The notes: generated by a model from the sequence alone, not told the origin. DNA of 64,000 nucleotides from Shimia sp022448905 (GCF_047126315.1 NZ_CP138953.1:3534001-3598000), one strand, 5' to 3'. Counted from the stretch's first letter, positions 8,384 through 21,115 are shown. Numbers and translations are program-made.

Positions 8384-8633
8384 ACCAGTCAAAATCACGC
8401 ACCGTGATCAGACCGGATGTGATGATCCAGTACAAAATCACCCACATCACCGCGGCCGCGCCTGTGGTGATCCAGGCCTTGGCTTTGAGGTAGTGATGCT
8501 CTGGGCTGCTGGCATGTGTGCCGGGCACAACCTCGCCCACATCGCCCTGCGTTTTTAGACGAATCGGGATCACCATCAAAAAGGTCATGAACCAAAGCAC
8601 GGCGTATAAAACGAGGGCTGAAGTGATGGTCAT
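8328..8633 (-). CDS. DUF1467 family membrane protein
   Basis: 101-aa protein with two membrane segments (residues 2-22 and about 58-80), a PIRLKTQGDVGEVVPGTHAS segment between them and a short polar tail: the standard DUF1467 arrangement in alphaproteobacteria. Start is the ATG at 8633 (MTITSALVLY); the longer frame to 8678 has no plausible start context and runs into a terminator hairpin. It lies downstream of mce, a common pairing in Rhodobacterales. Function unknown. Its 3' end overlaps the CysZ-like gene tail to tail. Confidence 0.85.
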   Translation of the reverse strand: MTITSALVLYAVLWFMTFLMVIPIRLKTQGDVGEVVPGTHASSPEHHYLKAKAWITTGAAAVMWVILYWIITSGLITVRDFDWFNVMGPAEVTAPVDGTDG

Positions 8634-8643
8634 TGCGCGCTCC

Positions 8644-8680
8644 TGATAAAAAATTGGCGGACATCTGTGGCCCGCCAATT
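8644..8680 (-). terminator. Intrinsic terminator after mce
   Basis: On the minus strand a 9-bp perfect stem (AATTGGCGG at 8672-8680, pairing with 8652-8660) is followed by a run of six T. It lies 22 bases past the mce stop and before the DUF1467 start, so mce and DUF1467 may be only partly co-transcribed. Confidence 0.7.
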
Positions 8681-8702
8681 CTCTTACGTTTGGGTTGGCC
8701 TC

Positions 8703-9107
8703 TTAGACCTGTTCCAGTTCCACAAGGCAACCGTTGAAATCTTTCGGATGCAGGAACAGCACAGGTTTACCATGCGCCCCGATCTTGGGCTCGCCGCTGC
8801 CCAGAACACGCGCGCCGGTGGATTTCAGATGATCCCGCGCCGCCAGAATATCGTCGACCTCATAGCACACGTGGTGAATGCCGCCCGCCGGGTTCTTTTC
8901 AAGGAAGCCATTGATTGGGCTGTCTTCTCCCAGCGGATAGAGCAGCTCGATTTTTGTGTTTGGCAGCTCGATGAACACCACGGTCACGCCGTGGTCCGGC
9001 TCATCCTGAGGCGCACCCACTTTCGCCCCCAGCGCGTCACGGTATTGCGCACTGGCCGCTTCCAGATCCGGCACAGCAATGGCCACGTGGTTCAATCTTC
9101 CGATCAT
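8703..9107 (-). CDS. mce: Methylmalonyl-CoA epimerase
   Basis: 134-aa vicinal-oxygen-chelate enzyme that interconverts (2S)- and (2R)-methylmalonyl-CoA in propionyl-CoA assimilation. Visible motifs are LNHVAIAVPDLE at the start (metal His), the central GGIHHVCYEVDD (His pair) and the end GCLVELEQV (metal Glu). Length is standard. The ATG at 9107 is chosen because a strong Shine-Dalgarno (GGAGGAG, 9114-9120) lies 6 bases upstream; the frame extends 5 codons further but that would put the start inside the binding site. Confidence 0.93.
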   Translation of the reverse strand: MIGRLNHVAIAVPDLEAASAQYRDALGAKVGAPQDEPDHGVTVVFIELPNTKIELLYPLGEDSPINGFLEKNPAGGIHHVCYEVDDILAARDHLKSTGARVLGSGEPKIGAHGKPVLFLHPKDFNGCLVELEQV

Positions 9108-9280
9108 GTTTGTCTCCTCCAAAGGGCATGGATCCCGCTCCCCGTCCTTATGTGCGCTGATATGCGCAGGCGCAAGCGACAGGGCGTCGCGGCTGTCTTT
9201 AACGTTTCGTTAGGCATGTGTTCCTAGCCTGTTTGCACGTTTCGGTACTTGTAGTTTTCGCTTCGTTGAGGATTTCAAAC

Positions 9281-9994
9281 ATGGACGACAAATCGCCTTT
9301 CTCCCCGCTGACCACCCCATCAGCCGCGCGCCCGCTTCTGGGCATGACCGTTCTGGTGGTGGAAGACAGCCGTTTCTCCTCTGACGCGCTGCGTCTGATG
9401 TGTGTGCGCTCTGGTGCCCGCATTCGCCGCGCCGACTGTTTGACCTCTGCCCGACGACACCTGCAAGTCTACATGCCAACCGTCGCGATTGTGGACATGG
9501 GCCTGCCAGATGGCTCTGGCGCCGAGCTGATCGAAGAGCTCCACAAGGCCTCTCCGCGCATCGAATTGATCCTAGGCACCTCTGGCGACGATTTTGCTCA
9601 AGAGGCCGCCCTGGCCGCTGGTGCCGACGGCTTCATCGCCAAGCCTTACGGCACGCTCACCGATTTCCAACAGGCCATTCTGCGCCGCCTGCCCGATGCC
9701 TATCGCCCCACCGTGGCCCGCGTCGCCGACAACGAGGCAATCAAGCCGGACCCTGTGGCCTTCCGCGATGACCTGCTGCACGCGGCGGACACCCTGAAAG
9801 AAGGCGACGAAGAGCTGATCGACTATGTGGCGCAATTCTTAGGCGGCTTGGCCCGCAGCGCTGGTGACAAGGGTCTGCTGAACGCGGTGAAAGCCGTGGA
9901 GACCGCTCGCAAGGAGGGCACCGGCGTGCGGGCCAATGTGGCCGAACTCAACGGCGTGGTCGAAAGCCGCCTCACCGAAGCGGCCGTGATTTAA
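9281..9994 (+). CDS. Response regulator, REC domain with C-terminal helical extension
   Basis: 237-aa protein. The receiver domain covers about residues 22-145 with the acidic pair in VVEDS, the phospho-acceptor D72 (IVDMGLPDGSG) and the switch lysine K121 (FIAKPYG). The remaining 90 residues are helical (LIDYVAQFLGGLARSAGD) with no recognisable DNA-binding motif. It may be a signalling adaptor rather than a transcription factor. No histidine kinase is adjacent. The ATG at 9281 is preferred; an in-frame upstream extension (9218) looks like leader sequence. Confidence 0.85.
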   Translation: MDDKSPFSPLTTPSAARPLLGMTVLVVEDSRFSSDALRLMCVRSGARIRRADCLTSARRHLQVYMPTVAIVDMGLPDGSGAELIEELHKASPRIELILGTSGDDFAQEAALAAGADGFIAKPYGTLTDFQQAILRRLPDAYRPTVARVADNEAIKPDPVAFRDDLLHAADTLKEGDEELIDYVAQFLGGLARSAGDKGLLNAVKAVETARKEGTGVRANVAELNGVVESRLTEAAVI

Positions 9995-10036
9995 GACCTA
10001 CACAACCGGAACGACGACGTAAGACACGGGACAGTC

Positions 10037-10067
10037 AGGCGGGGCCATTGGCCTCGCCTTTCCTTTT
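10037..10067 (+). terminator. Intrinsic terminator after the response regulator
   Basis: Ten-base stem with one G-T wobble (10037-10046 with 10050-10059, three-base loop) followed by TTTCCTTTT, 43 bases after the stop codon. It lies between convergent genes. Confidence 0.7.
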
Positions 10068-10071
10068 GGGT

Positions 10072-10788
10072 TTACCCCTGCTCGGGATCACTCGCGGCGC
10101 GTACCAGTTGCGTTAGATCGCTCAACCGTTCGCGCTGCTGGCCAGCCTCATCAAAATTGTTTGGCGACAGCCAGACCTCAAACGCAGCCTTCAATGCCGG
10201 CCACTCCCGGTCAATCGCTGCAAACCACGCGGTGTCACGATTGCGCCCTTTGTACACCAGTGCTTGACGGAAGACGCCCTCATAACTCAGCCCCAACCGC
10301 TGCGCCGCCCGACGGGATGGGGCGTTGAGCGCATCACATTTCCACTCATAGCGGCGATAGCCAGTGTCAAAAGCCCATTGCATCATCAGAAACATCGCCT
10401 CTGTGGACGCAGGCGTGCCTTGCATCATTGGCGCAAAGTTGATGTTGCCAACCTCAATGGAACCGCGCTCTGGATAGATGCGCAGATATGACGCCACCCC
10501 CGTGAAGGTGCGCTCTGCCTTGCTGTAGATCGCGTAAAAGAAGTGGTCTTGGTTCTGAACCGTTTCCCGCACCCAGCGATGATACTGCGCCGCCGAATGA
10601 AATGGCCCATAAGGCATGTAATCCCACACCCAGTCATCCGCCTGATAGGCACGGTACAACAACGCCGCGTGGGCCTCTGCGTTTAACGGCTCAAGCCGCA
10701 CGTACTGGCCGTCCAAAACCTCGCCCATTGGCCGTGATGGCACGGTCCAATCGGGCACGGCAAAGCCCACAGGGCGGGATGTCTGCAT
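10072..10788 (-). CDS. GNAT family N-acetyltransferase (RimJ/RimL-like)
   Basis: 238-aa protein. GNAT segments are visible: RLEPLNAEAHAALL near residue 30, FTGVASYLRIYPERGSIEVG in the middle (strands 3-4), and ALNAPSRRAAQRLGLSYEGV, the typical RimJ-like acyl-CoA binding/helix segment. Substrate unknown. ATG at 10788 is chosen; the frame stays open to 10953 but that stretch overlaps the DUF1501 gene end. It follows DUF1501 on the same strand with 65 bases between. Confidence 0.88.
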   Translation of the reverse strand: MQTSRPVGFAVPDWTVPSRPMGEVLDGQYVRLEPLNAEAHAALLYRAYQADDWVWDYMPYGPFHSAAQYHRWVRETVQNQDHFFYAIYSKAERTFTGVASYLRIYPERGSIEVGNINFAPMMQGTPASTEAMFLMMQWAFDTGYRRYEWKCDALNAPSRRAAQRLGLSYEGVFRQALVYKGRNRDTAWFAAIDREWPALKAAFEVWLSPNNFDEAGQQRERLSDLTQLVRAASDPEQG

Positions 10789-10853
10789 GAGTAGTCTTCC
10801 TTCAGTTGGCCAAGTAGTGGCACAGCACGCCCCGCGCGCCAAGCCCTTCTGAC

Positions 10854-12104
10854 TTAAGCCAACAATCCGGGCGCATTTCCCAACTGCATCCCAGGGAACA
10901 CCACGCCTTCCAAAGCAGACCGGTCCAGACCAAAACTCTCGCGAATGGCCCAAGCCGCGTAGCGACGCACGTCATCGGTCGGCATCAGGTCGCGCCGCTG
11001 AAACAGATCCGCTTCTTCAAATCCGGCCAGTTGGCCATGCACCTTCTGCCCTCGAATGGCGCCGCCCGCCATGACCATCAAACCGCCAGTGCCGTGATCC
11101 GTGCCTTTGGTGCCATTCTCCGCCACTGTGCGGCCGAACTCCGTCATCGCCAGCACCGTTGTGCGCGCCCAGACGTCCGGACCCATCCCATTTTTGAGCG
11201 CCCGAAGACTGTCACTCAAATGCTTCAAGGGCGTTTTCAATGTGCGCGCCTGCGCCGCATGCGTATCCCAGCCACCAATGGAGAAACAGGCCACCCGCGC
11301 CGCGTCACGCAGCTGCTGCGCGGCAAAAGACGCCACACGCAAATGTGCATTTGCCCGCCCGCGCCCCTTTGGGTTCATCTGCGCATCCATCATGGTATCC
11401 AGCTCGTCGGCCATCATGCCGCCGTCAGACGCCTCAAACACACCGCCGCCATCTTCGCCCGCCAACAAAATGGCTTTCTGCATCGCCAGCGCCATCTCAG
11501 GATCACGCTCCATCGTCAGCTCCAAAAGCCGCGCGCCCTGACTGGACAGCACAAAGCCCACATCCGGCGACCAGGTCTCCACCTCGGCCGCGCCTTGGCT
11601 CAGCAACATCGGATCTGCGCCCACCGCATAGGCCGTCGTCATCGTGCTGTTGGGCATGGTTTGCAGCATCCGGTTAAGCCAACCGTCCCGCCCCGTACCA
11701 GAGGGCACCTCAATTGTTCCCGCTTCCAGCAAATCCTGCCCGTCAAAATGGCTGCGTTTGTTGCGATATGGCGTCGAAACCCCTTGCACAAACGCCAACT
11801 CACCCGCCTGCCACAGCGGCCACAGCGGTTTGGCCGCCGCATGCAGCATCATCCCCTCTGTGAGTTCCAAGCCAGAACGCGGTCCCGCCAAAAGCGTTGG
11901 CCGCAGCTGGCGCAGTGCCGCGTCATCGGGTTGCACCAAATCCAGCCCGTCCAGACCACCGCGTAAAATGATCACCACCAGCCGGTTCTCGCCCCCGGTG
12001 GCGGCAAAACTCACTGGAGTCATCAACGGGCTCGCTGCGAGCGAACACCCCACCGCCAAACCACGTCCAAGGAAGCCCCGTCGATCCATCACTGCTTTGT
12101 CCAT
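10854..12104 (-). CDS. DUF1501 domain protein, Tat-exported
   Basis: 416-aa protein with a twin-arginine signal (MDRRGFLGRGLAVG..., RRGFL motif, cleavage near residue 35), so it is exported folded. The mature part is DUF1501, an alkaline-phosphatase-like fold: LVVIILRGGLDGLDLVQP near residue 43, KRSHFDGQDLLEAG near 115, and FGRTVAENGTKGTDHGTGG near 330, with metal-type Asp and His residues. It follows DUF1800 by 10 bases; the two families are regularly encoded together in bacteria, function unknown. Confidence 0.9.
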   Translation of the reverse strand: MDKAVMDRRGFLGRGLAVGCSLAASPLMTPVSFAATGGENRLVVIILRGGLDGLDLVQPDDAALRQLRPTLLAGPRSGLELTEGMMLHAAAKPLWPLWQAGELAFVQGVSTPYRNKRSHFDGQDLLEAGTIEVPSGTGRDGWLNRMLQTMPNSTMTTAYAVGADPMLLSQGAAEVETWSPDVGFVLSSQGARLLELTMERDPEMALAMQKAILLAGEDGGGVFEASDGGMMADELDTMMDAQMNPKGRGRANAHLRVASFAAQQLRDAARVACFSIGGWDTHAAQARTLKTPLKHLSDSLRALKNGMGPDVWARTTVLAMTEFGRTVAENGTKGTDHGTGGLMVMAGGAIRGQKVHGQLAGFEEADLFQRRDLMPTDDVRRYAAWAIRESFGLDRSALEGVVFPGMQLGNAPGLLA

Positions 12105-12114
12105 GACGCTCTCC

Positions 12115-13515
12115 TCACACCCGCTGGAACGCGGGCGACATCAACACCAGCGCAATACCTTCACGCCGGCTTTCCGCGGCCTCCGCAGCAAATTTCACCG
12201 CGCCTGGCATCTGCGGCCCAAGCGTTGTTTCGGCAAATTGGCGCGGATCCGGCAAGTCCTCCAGCACTTCCGCCGGCACGCCCAGCGCCCACTGCAACCG
12301 CGCCGCCATACCCTGCGGCGTCAACCAATAGCTGTCGGCCTCTTCAAATCCGTCCGGGCCAAATGGCCGCCTCCACGGCTGCCCCATCGTGCGTAGGGGC
12401 GTGCCCAACAAACGCTCCAACTCTTGGCTTTTGACGTCGCGAAACCGCTCTTTGGGCACGGCCAAAGCCCGCAAGGAAGAACTGACGAATAACTCCGGTT
12501 GTTTGAAATTGCCAACACCGGGCCCAACAGCGGCCCAAGCGGCAGGATGACGCAACATCGCCTCCATAACTTCAGCCAAGTCGCCATCTGTTTCCAAATA
12601 CCGAGCACCCATCGACACCAACAAATCCTCATCCGGCGTTTCGGAGACAAAATGCACGGCCAGTTTGCGCGTTATGTGGCGCGCTGTATCCGGATGCCGT
12701 GCGAGATCCCGCAATACCGCGTGCACATCCGCCATCCGCGCGCGACGCTTGCCGTATTCCTTGCCCAGCACCGTCTCCGCCCCAGGCTCGGCCCGCTTGG
12801 CCAGAAACGCGGTCCCTTTTTTCTGAATGGTCGTCACACCGGTCAGCAGCTCTGCAAGCTGCCGCACATCCTTTTGTGTATACCCGCCGCCCACGCCAAG
12901 AGTGTGCAGCTCCAAAATCTCACGCGCCAGATTTTCATTCAGGCCGAGGTTTTTCTCTGACCGCTTCTTCGCAATGGTGCTATTGGGCCCCACGGAGGTA
13001 TTCTGATCGAGAAAATGCAGCATTTGTGGATGCAAAACAGCTGCGATGAGCATGTCCTCAAACCGTCCATTCACATGTGGACGAATGGCATTGGCCACAT
13101 AGGCTGCCTCGGTATAGCGATAGATCACGTTTTTTCCGGGCGCGGAGAAATGGTCATTCCAAAATGCAACCAGCCGCTCCCGCAGACCATCGCGGCTCCA
13201 AACCCGCCGCGCCAATGTGGCACCAATCCACTTGGCACCCTCTTGCTTGGCGGCACGCCTGGCCGTTTTGAACGCCTCTTGCAGGGCTTGCTGCGCATCG
13301 CTGCCCTTTTCCGCTTTGGAGATCTTGCGACGCGCATCCAACAACGCCAGCATCTTTTCCCTCATCTCCGCGTCACTGGGCAGTGGAAACCACGGCATCT
13401 CCGGCTCTTTTGCACGCAAAAGTGCCACCATATCCGTGATGTCCGCCGGTCCCGTCACCTTGGGGGACAACCCATAGCCAAATCGTGTCTGAGCTATATC
13501 AGGATCAAAACCCAC
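12115..13515 (-). CDS. DUF1800 domain protein
   Basis: 466-aa protein of the DUF1800 family: an initial DIAQTRFGYGLSP segment, FWNDHFSAPGKN near residue 125, and GLNENLAREILELHTLGVGG near 195, all family hallmarks. No signal peptide is visible. Start is set at the GTG at 13515 (VGFDPDIAQTRFG) because family proteins begin just before this motif and AAAGGAG lies upstream; a GTG nine codons earlier (13542) also opens the frame. It is first gene of a DUF1800-DUF1501 pair. Function unknown. Confidence 0.85.
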   Translation of the reverse strand: MGFDPDIAQTRFGYGLSPKVTGPADITDMVALLRAKEPEMPWFPLPSDAEMREKMLALLDARRKISKAEKGSDAQQALQEAFKTARRAAKQEGAKWIGATLARRVWSRDGLRERLVAFWNDHFSAPGKNVIYRYTEAAYVANAIRPHVNGRFEDMLIAAVLHPQMLHFLDQNTSVGPNSTIAKKRSEKNLGLNENLAREILELHTLGVGGGYTQKDVRQLAELLTGVTTIQKKGTAFLAKRAEPGAETVLGKEYGKRRARMADVHAVLRDLARHPDTARHITRKLAVHFVSETPDEDLLVSMGARYLETDGDLAEVMEAMLRHPAAWAAVGPGVGNFKQPELFVSSSLRALAVPKERFRDVKSQELERLLGTPLRTMGQPWRRPFGPDGFEEADSYWLTPQGMAARLQWALGVPAEVLEDLPDPRQFAETTLGPQMPGAVKFAAEAAESRREGIALVLMSPAFQRV

Positions 13516-13654
13516 TGCTGCCGCGCTCCTTTGGTCGCACACGCATTCTTCGCGCTTTTCTCTACTGTATCACATAGCCGATCCGGTTCTACGCAGCTTG
13601 CTCAAGGCTGCCAAAAATCGACCAAAATCCACCGATACGCGCTTGCCTCAAACC

Positions 13655-13684
13655 AAAAACCGCCCACGACAGGGTCGCAGGCGG
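13655..13684 (-). terminator. Intrinsic terminator after aspS
   Basis: On the minus strand an 11-bp stem with two wobble pairs (13674-13684 with 13660-13670, three-base loop) runs into TTTTT (13655-13659), 29 bases past the aspS stop. Confidence 0.65.
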
Positions 13685-13712
13685 CGTAAATCTCGGCAAT
13701 GTCGCGACAGGA

Positions 13713-15569
13713 TCACTCCTGCGGGATCACCCGCAGGCCCAGCTCCATCAGCTGATCGGACGACGGCTCGCTTGGCGCGTTCATCATCAGATCTTCCGCA
13801 CGCTGGTTCATCGGGAACATCATCACTTCACGGATGTTCTGTTGGTCGGCCAGCAACATCACAATGCGGTCCACACCAGCGGCACAGCCACCGTGGGGCG
13901 GCGCACCATACTGGAACGCTTTGTAAAGCGCGCCAAAGCGCTCTTTCACTTCCGCCTCATCGTAGCCGGCAATCTCAAACGCCTTCAGCATCACCTCTGG
14001 CTTGTGGTTCCGGATCGCACCAGACACCAGCTCATAACCGTTACAAGCGAGGTCATACTGGTAACCTTTGACTGCCAGCGGATCCCCGTTCAGCGCGTCC
14101 AGACCGCCCTGCGGCATGGAGAATGGGTTGTGTTCAAAGTCGATCTTGCCGCTCTCTTCGTCTGCCTCGTAGATCGGGAAATCCACGATCCAGGCAAAGG
14201 CAAAGCGGTCTTTGTCGATCAGACCCAGCTCTTCGCCAATCACGTTGCGGGCACGACCAGCAACCGCTTCAAAGGCTTTCGGCTTGCCACCCAAGAAGAA
14301 GGCCGCATCGCCCACACCCAGACCCAGCTGCTGACGGATCGCTTCCGTGCGCTCAGGGCCGATGTTCTTGGCCAGCGGACCGGCCGCCTCTTCACCCAGA
14401 ACAATCTCACCGGCTTTGATCTTCGCGTTCACCTCTTTCACAGAGATGCCCTGCTCCTGCGCAATGGTGTCCGCAGACTGTTTGCGCCAGAAGATATAGC
14501 CCATGCCCGGCAGGCCTTCGCCTTGGGCAAATTTGTTCATCCGGTCACAGAACTTACGCGAGCCACCAGTTGGCGCGGGAATTGCGCGCACTTCGGTGCC
14601 TTCTTGCTCCAACAGTTTGGCAAAGATCGCAAAGCCGGAGCCAGCAAAATGCTCGGACACAACCTGCATCTCGATCGGGTTGCGCAGATCTGGCTTGTCG
14701 GAACCGTATTTCAGCGCCGCTTCCGCATAGGGGATCTGCGGCCACTCGTTTGGCGCATCCACTTTGCGGCCACCGCCGAACTCTTCAAACACACCCGCGA
14801 TCACGGGCGAGATGGTGTCAAAGACGTCCTGCTGCTCCACAAAGGACATCTCCATGTCGAGCTGATAGAAGTCGGTTGGCGAGCGGTCCGCGCGCGGGTC
14901 TTCGTCGCGGAAGCACGGCGCGATCTGGAAATACTTGTCAAAGCCCGCAACCATCATCAGTTGTTTGAACTGCTGTGGCGCCTGCGGCAGCGCGTAGAAT
15001 TTGCCAGGGTGGATACGGGATGGCACGAGGAAGTCACGCGCCCCCTCTGGCGAAGACGCAGTGATGATTGGCGTTTGATACTCGCGGAAGCCTTTGTCCC
15101 ACATGCGCTTGCGCATGGAGGCCACAACGTCAGAGCGCATGGTCATGTTCTGCTGCATCTGCTCACGACGCAGGTCGAGGAAGCGATACTTCAGACGGGT
15201 CTCTTCCGGATATTCCTGATCGCCAAACACCAACAGAGGCAGTTCGTCCGCCGCACCCAGAACCTCTAGGTCACGCACAAACACCTCAACCTCACCGGTT
15301 GGGATTTTGTCGTTCACCAGCTCAGGATCGCGCGCTTTGACGTTGCCGTCGATGCGGATACACCACTCAGAGCGCACCTTCTCCATTTCGGAGAACACAG
15401 GGCTGTCCGGATCACACAGCACCTGCGTGATGCCAAAGTGGTCGCGCAGGTCAACAAACAGAATGCCGCCATGGTCGCGGATGCGGTGCACCCAGCCAGA
15501 CAGGCGGACGGTTTCGCCCACGTTGGATTTGTTCAGGTCGGCGCAGGAATGGCTGCGATAGGCGTGCAT
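13713..15569 (-). CDS. aspS: Aspartate--tRNA ligase
   Basis: 618-aa class II aminoacyl-tRNA synthetase of the bacterial type, including the inserted GAD domain that archaeal forms lack. Order: N-terminal OB-fold (GETVRLSGWVHRIRDHGGI), motif 2 (APCFRDEDPRADRSPTDFYQ near residue 220), GAD insert around 290-420, and motif 3 (GCAAGVDRIVML near 565). It charges tRNA-Asp. Bacterial-type AspRS is sometimes non-discriminating and also charges tRNA-Asn; that cannot be judged here without knowing whether asnS exists in the genome. Start is the ATG at 15569. Confidence 0.97.
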   Translation of the reverse strand: MHAYRSHSCADLNKSNVGETVRLSGWVHRIRDHGGILFVDLRDHFGITQVLCDPDSPVFSEMEKVRSEWCIRIDGNVKARDPELVNDKIPTGEVEVFVRDLEVLGAADELPLLVFGDQEYPEETRLKYRFLDLRREQMQQNMTMRSDVVASMRKRMWDKGFREYQTPIITASSPEGARDFLVPSRIHPGKFYALPQAPQQFKQLMMVAGFDKYFQIAPCFRDEDPRADRSPTDFYQLDMEMSFVEQQDVFDTISPVIAGVFEEFGGGRKVDAPNEWPQIPYAEAALKYGSDKPDLRNPIEMQVVSEHFAGSGFAIFAKLLEQEGTEVRAIPAPTGGSRKFCDRMNKFAQGEGLPGMGYIFWRKQSADTIAQEQGISVKEVNAKIKAGEIVLGEEAAGPLAKNIGPERTEAIRQQLGLGVGDAAFFLGGKPKAFEAVAGRARNVIGEELGLIDKDRFAFAWIVDFPIYEADEESGKIDFEHNPFSMPQGGLDALNGDPLAVKGYQYDLACNGYELVSGAIRNHKPEVMLKAFEIAGYDEAEVKERFGALYKAFQYGAPPHGGCAAGVDRIVMLLADQQNIREVMMFPMNQRAEDLMMNAPSEPSSDQLMELGLRVIPQE

Positions 15570-15690
15570 GTGCGGGCCCTCTTTCAGGGTGAATAACTAC
15601 AGTCGGCCCGATACACCTTTTTGGGCCGACAAAGTCAAGAGAACGGCGCGGGTTTGCGGCACAAAAAGGCACCCTTTTGCCCGACCGAGG

Positions 15691-15823
15691 GGAGGGCTGC
15701 GCCTGCCTGCCCCCCGGCAGGCGCATTTGCAGCGTTTCAATGTTTCGCAAGTTGGCGGCACAATCCCTGTCAAATGCAAACTCAAGGTTGCGAAAGCGCC
15801 TACCCAGGCAGGCGCAGCCCTCC
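15691..15823. repeat. Long-range 19-bp inverted repeat with a nested hairpin
   Basis: The 19 bases at 15691-15709 (GGAGGGCTGCGCCTGCCTG) recur as an exact reverse complement at 15805-15823, 95 bases apart. Inside the left arm a second hairpin forms (15699-15707 with 15716-15724). The element fills the space between the pabC-like gene (ends 15828) and aspS (starts 15569). It may be a terminator-like or miniature repeat element; no flanking duplication was seen. Confidence 0.6.
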
Positions 15824-15827
15824 AAAA

Positions 15828-16472
15828 TCAAACGTGGGACAGAACGGCAGATATTTCCCCACGCAGTGCATTCGAGAGCGTTATAGCCTTTGCTGACCTT
15901 AGATCATCCAACGTCAACACCGCCTCCCGCACCACGCCTGCATCCAACAAACTCTGACGATATACGCCCGGCAGACACCCCGACGACAGCGGTGGCGTTA
16001 GGCGCTCACCATCCGGCATGGTCAGCACCACATTTGTGATTGTGCCCTCACACAACTCATCCCGCTCATTGAGAAACAGCCATTCCTGCACACCGTCGGG
16101 CAAGTCCGCGCGCCAGCGGTCATATACCGCCCGGCGCGTGGTCTTGTGCCGCAACAAAGCGTCTTCCGAGTGCATCCGCTCCGGCGCGATCCGCACCGTC
16201 CACTGGGCTGCCGACTCTGGCAATTCTGCCGTGGTGATCTCCACATCCCCCACCGCGCCAAGCGTCAAGCGACAGCGCAGCGGCGTTTCCCCGCCCAACG
16301 CCTCAATCGCACCTGCAATTCGCACCGGATCAAACACAAACCCCAGCTCATGCGCTGATCGCGCCAACCGCGCCAGATGCAACTCCAACCGCGCAATCCC
16401 CTGCCCCGGTCGATAACCAAACGTCTCGATCAGGCGGGTTCCGGCTGGAACTGGGCAAACCGTGCTTTCCAA
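15828..16472 (-). CDS. pabC: Aminotransferase class IV, probable aminodeoxychorismate lyase
   Basis: 214-aa PLP fold-type IV protein. The PLP lysine is in RHKTTRR (near residue 109); NERDELCEGTITNVVL and SGCLPGVYRQSLL are the phosphate-binding and C-terminal family motifs. Its gene overlaps the end of pabB by 43 bases, so the natural role is aminodeoxychorismate lyase, making 4-aminobenzoate for folate. It is shorter than E. coli PabC (about 270 aa) and is missing some N-terminal sequence, which is common in this roseobacter subgroup. A D-amino-acid transaminase function is the main alternative. Confidence 0.8.
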   Translation of the reverse strand: MESTVCPVPAGTRLIETFGYRPGQGIARLELHLARLARSAHELGFVFDPVRIAGAIEALGGETPLRCRLTLGAVGDVEITTAELPESAAQWTVRIAPERMHSEDALLRHKTTRRAVYDRWRADLPDGVQEWLFLNERDELCEGTITNVVLTMPDGERLTPPLSSGCLPGVYRQSLLDAGVVREAVLTLDDLRSAKAITLSNALRGEISAVLSHV

Positions 16473-17554
16473 AGCGCTTCCTCGTACTCATCCGGCGCTT
16501 TGCTGTCCCAGACAACGCCGCCACCCACATTCAATGTCATCTGTCCAGCTTGTGCCATCAATGTGCGGATCGCCACACTAAACTCAGACCGCCCATCCGG
16601 CGCAGCCCAACCAATCGAGCCACAATAGATCTCCCGCGGCCATGGCTCCAAATCGCGTAGTATTTCCATCGCGCGCAGCTTTGGCGCGCCCGTGATGGAC
16701 CCACAAGGGAACAGCGCCTTCAGAATATCGGCCAAGCGCACGTCATCCTGCAACTCGGCCGCCACCGTCGAGGTCATCTGATGCACGGTGGCGTAGCTCT
16801 CGATCTCAAACAGCTTTGGCACATGCACCGAGCACGGCTTGCTCACCCGGCTGATATCATTGCGCAGAAGATCCACAATCATCAGGTTCTCGGCCCGGTT
16901 CTTCTCATCCGTCGCCAACCACTGCCGCCGCTGGGAGTCCTCTTGCGCGTCATCGCTGCGCGGCTGCGTGCCTTTCATCGGCCGCGTCTCGATACGGCCT
17001 TTTTCATCGGTGCGGAAAAACAGCTCAGGTGACCGGGACAGAATGTCCGGCAGCCCCTCTTGGCGCACAATGATGCCGTGTCCTACCGCCTGCCGGGCTG
17101 CCAGCGCGCCATAAAGCGCCACCGGGTCCCCTTCAAACTTCGCTTCCATGGGAAACGTCAGGTTGGCCTGATAGATGTCGCCAGCGCCAATATAGCCATG
17201 CACCCGGTCAAACGCCGCCCGATAGGTGGCCGCGCTCCAGCGTGGCTCAAACGGCTGTAACTCAAACCCGCCATCACGCGGCAAGCGCCCCGCCACTTCG
17301 GGTGCGCGAAACACACCAAAGTTGATCAGCGGCACCCGCCGTGTCTTGGGCAACAACCGCCGCAGCTTTGGCTCCAACACATAGCCCAGCTCATAGCTGA
17401 CAAAGCCCGCCAACCAGAACCCCGCGTCTTGGGCCTGTGTCAGCACGTCAAACGCCATGCCCACTTCGTTGGGATCGGTGATAGAGATCACATGTTCGGG
17501 CTTGTGAAACAGCGTCGCGCCGCCGTCTGGCCCATGGTCAAAGCGAATCTGCAC
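16430..17554 (-). CDS. pabB: Aminodeoxychorismate synthase component I
   Basis: 374-aa chorismate-using enzyme. Motifs: GAGDIYQANLTFPM near residue 140, RPMKGTQPR near 190 (the lysine distinguishes PabB from anthranilate synthase TrpE), ENLMIVDLLRNDISRV near 220, and FPCGSITGAPKLRAMEI near 295. It aminates chorismate to 4-amino-4-deoxychorismate with a glutaminase partner that is not in this window. Start is a GTG at 17554 with GGGCGG upstream. It overlaps pabC by 43 bases. Confidence 0.9.
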   Translation of the reverse strand: MQIRFDHGPDGGATLFHKPEHVISITDPNEVGMAFDVLTQAQDAGFWLAGFVSYELGYVLEPKLRRLLPKTRRVPLINFGVFRAPEVAGRLPRDGGFELQPFEPRWSAATYRAAFDRVHGYIGAGDIYQANLTFPMEAKFEGDPVALYGALAARQAVGHGIIVRQEGLPDILSRSPELFFRTDEKGRIETRPMKGTQPRSDDAQEDSQRRQWLATDEKNRAENLMIVDLLRNDISRVSKPCSVHVPKLFEIESYATVHQMTSTVAAELQDDVRLADILKALFPCGSITGAPKLRAMEILRDLEPWPREIYCGSIGWAAPDGRSEFSVAIRTLMAQAGQMTLNVGGGVVWDSKAPDEYEEALWKARFAQFQPEPA

Positions 17555-17755
17555 GTCCGCCCCCCGGTCGCTGGTAAATCCTTGCCAGCCATATACGTTG
17601 CATTTTATTAAAAAACAGTGGTCAATTGCGGCGCTTTACGACAAATTTCCGATCCCCCTTGCGCCCGGCCTTCTGATCCGTATAACGCACGACAATTTGC
17701 GTATTTGGCGACTCCTGCCCGCCAAGACATCGCTGCCACCAGCCCGAGGTCCACC

Positions 17756-21097
<3,342 letters not shown>

Positions 21098-21115
21098 ACC
21101 TCTGTGTAAGAACGG

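Noticed and set aside
13842..15269. 475-codon plus-strand frame
   Set aside because: Antisense to aspS; no domain recognised.
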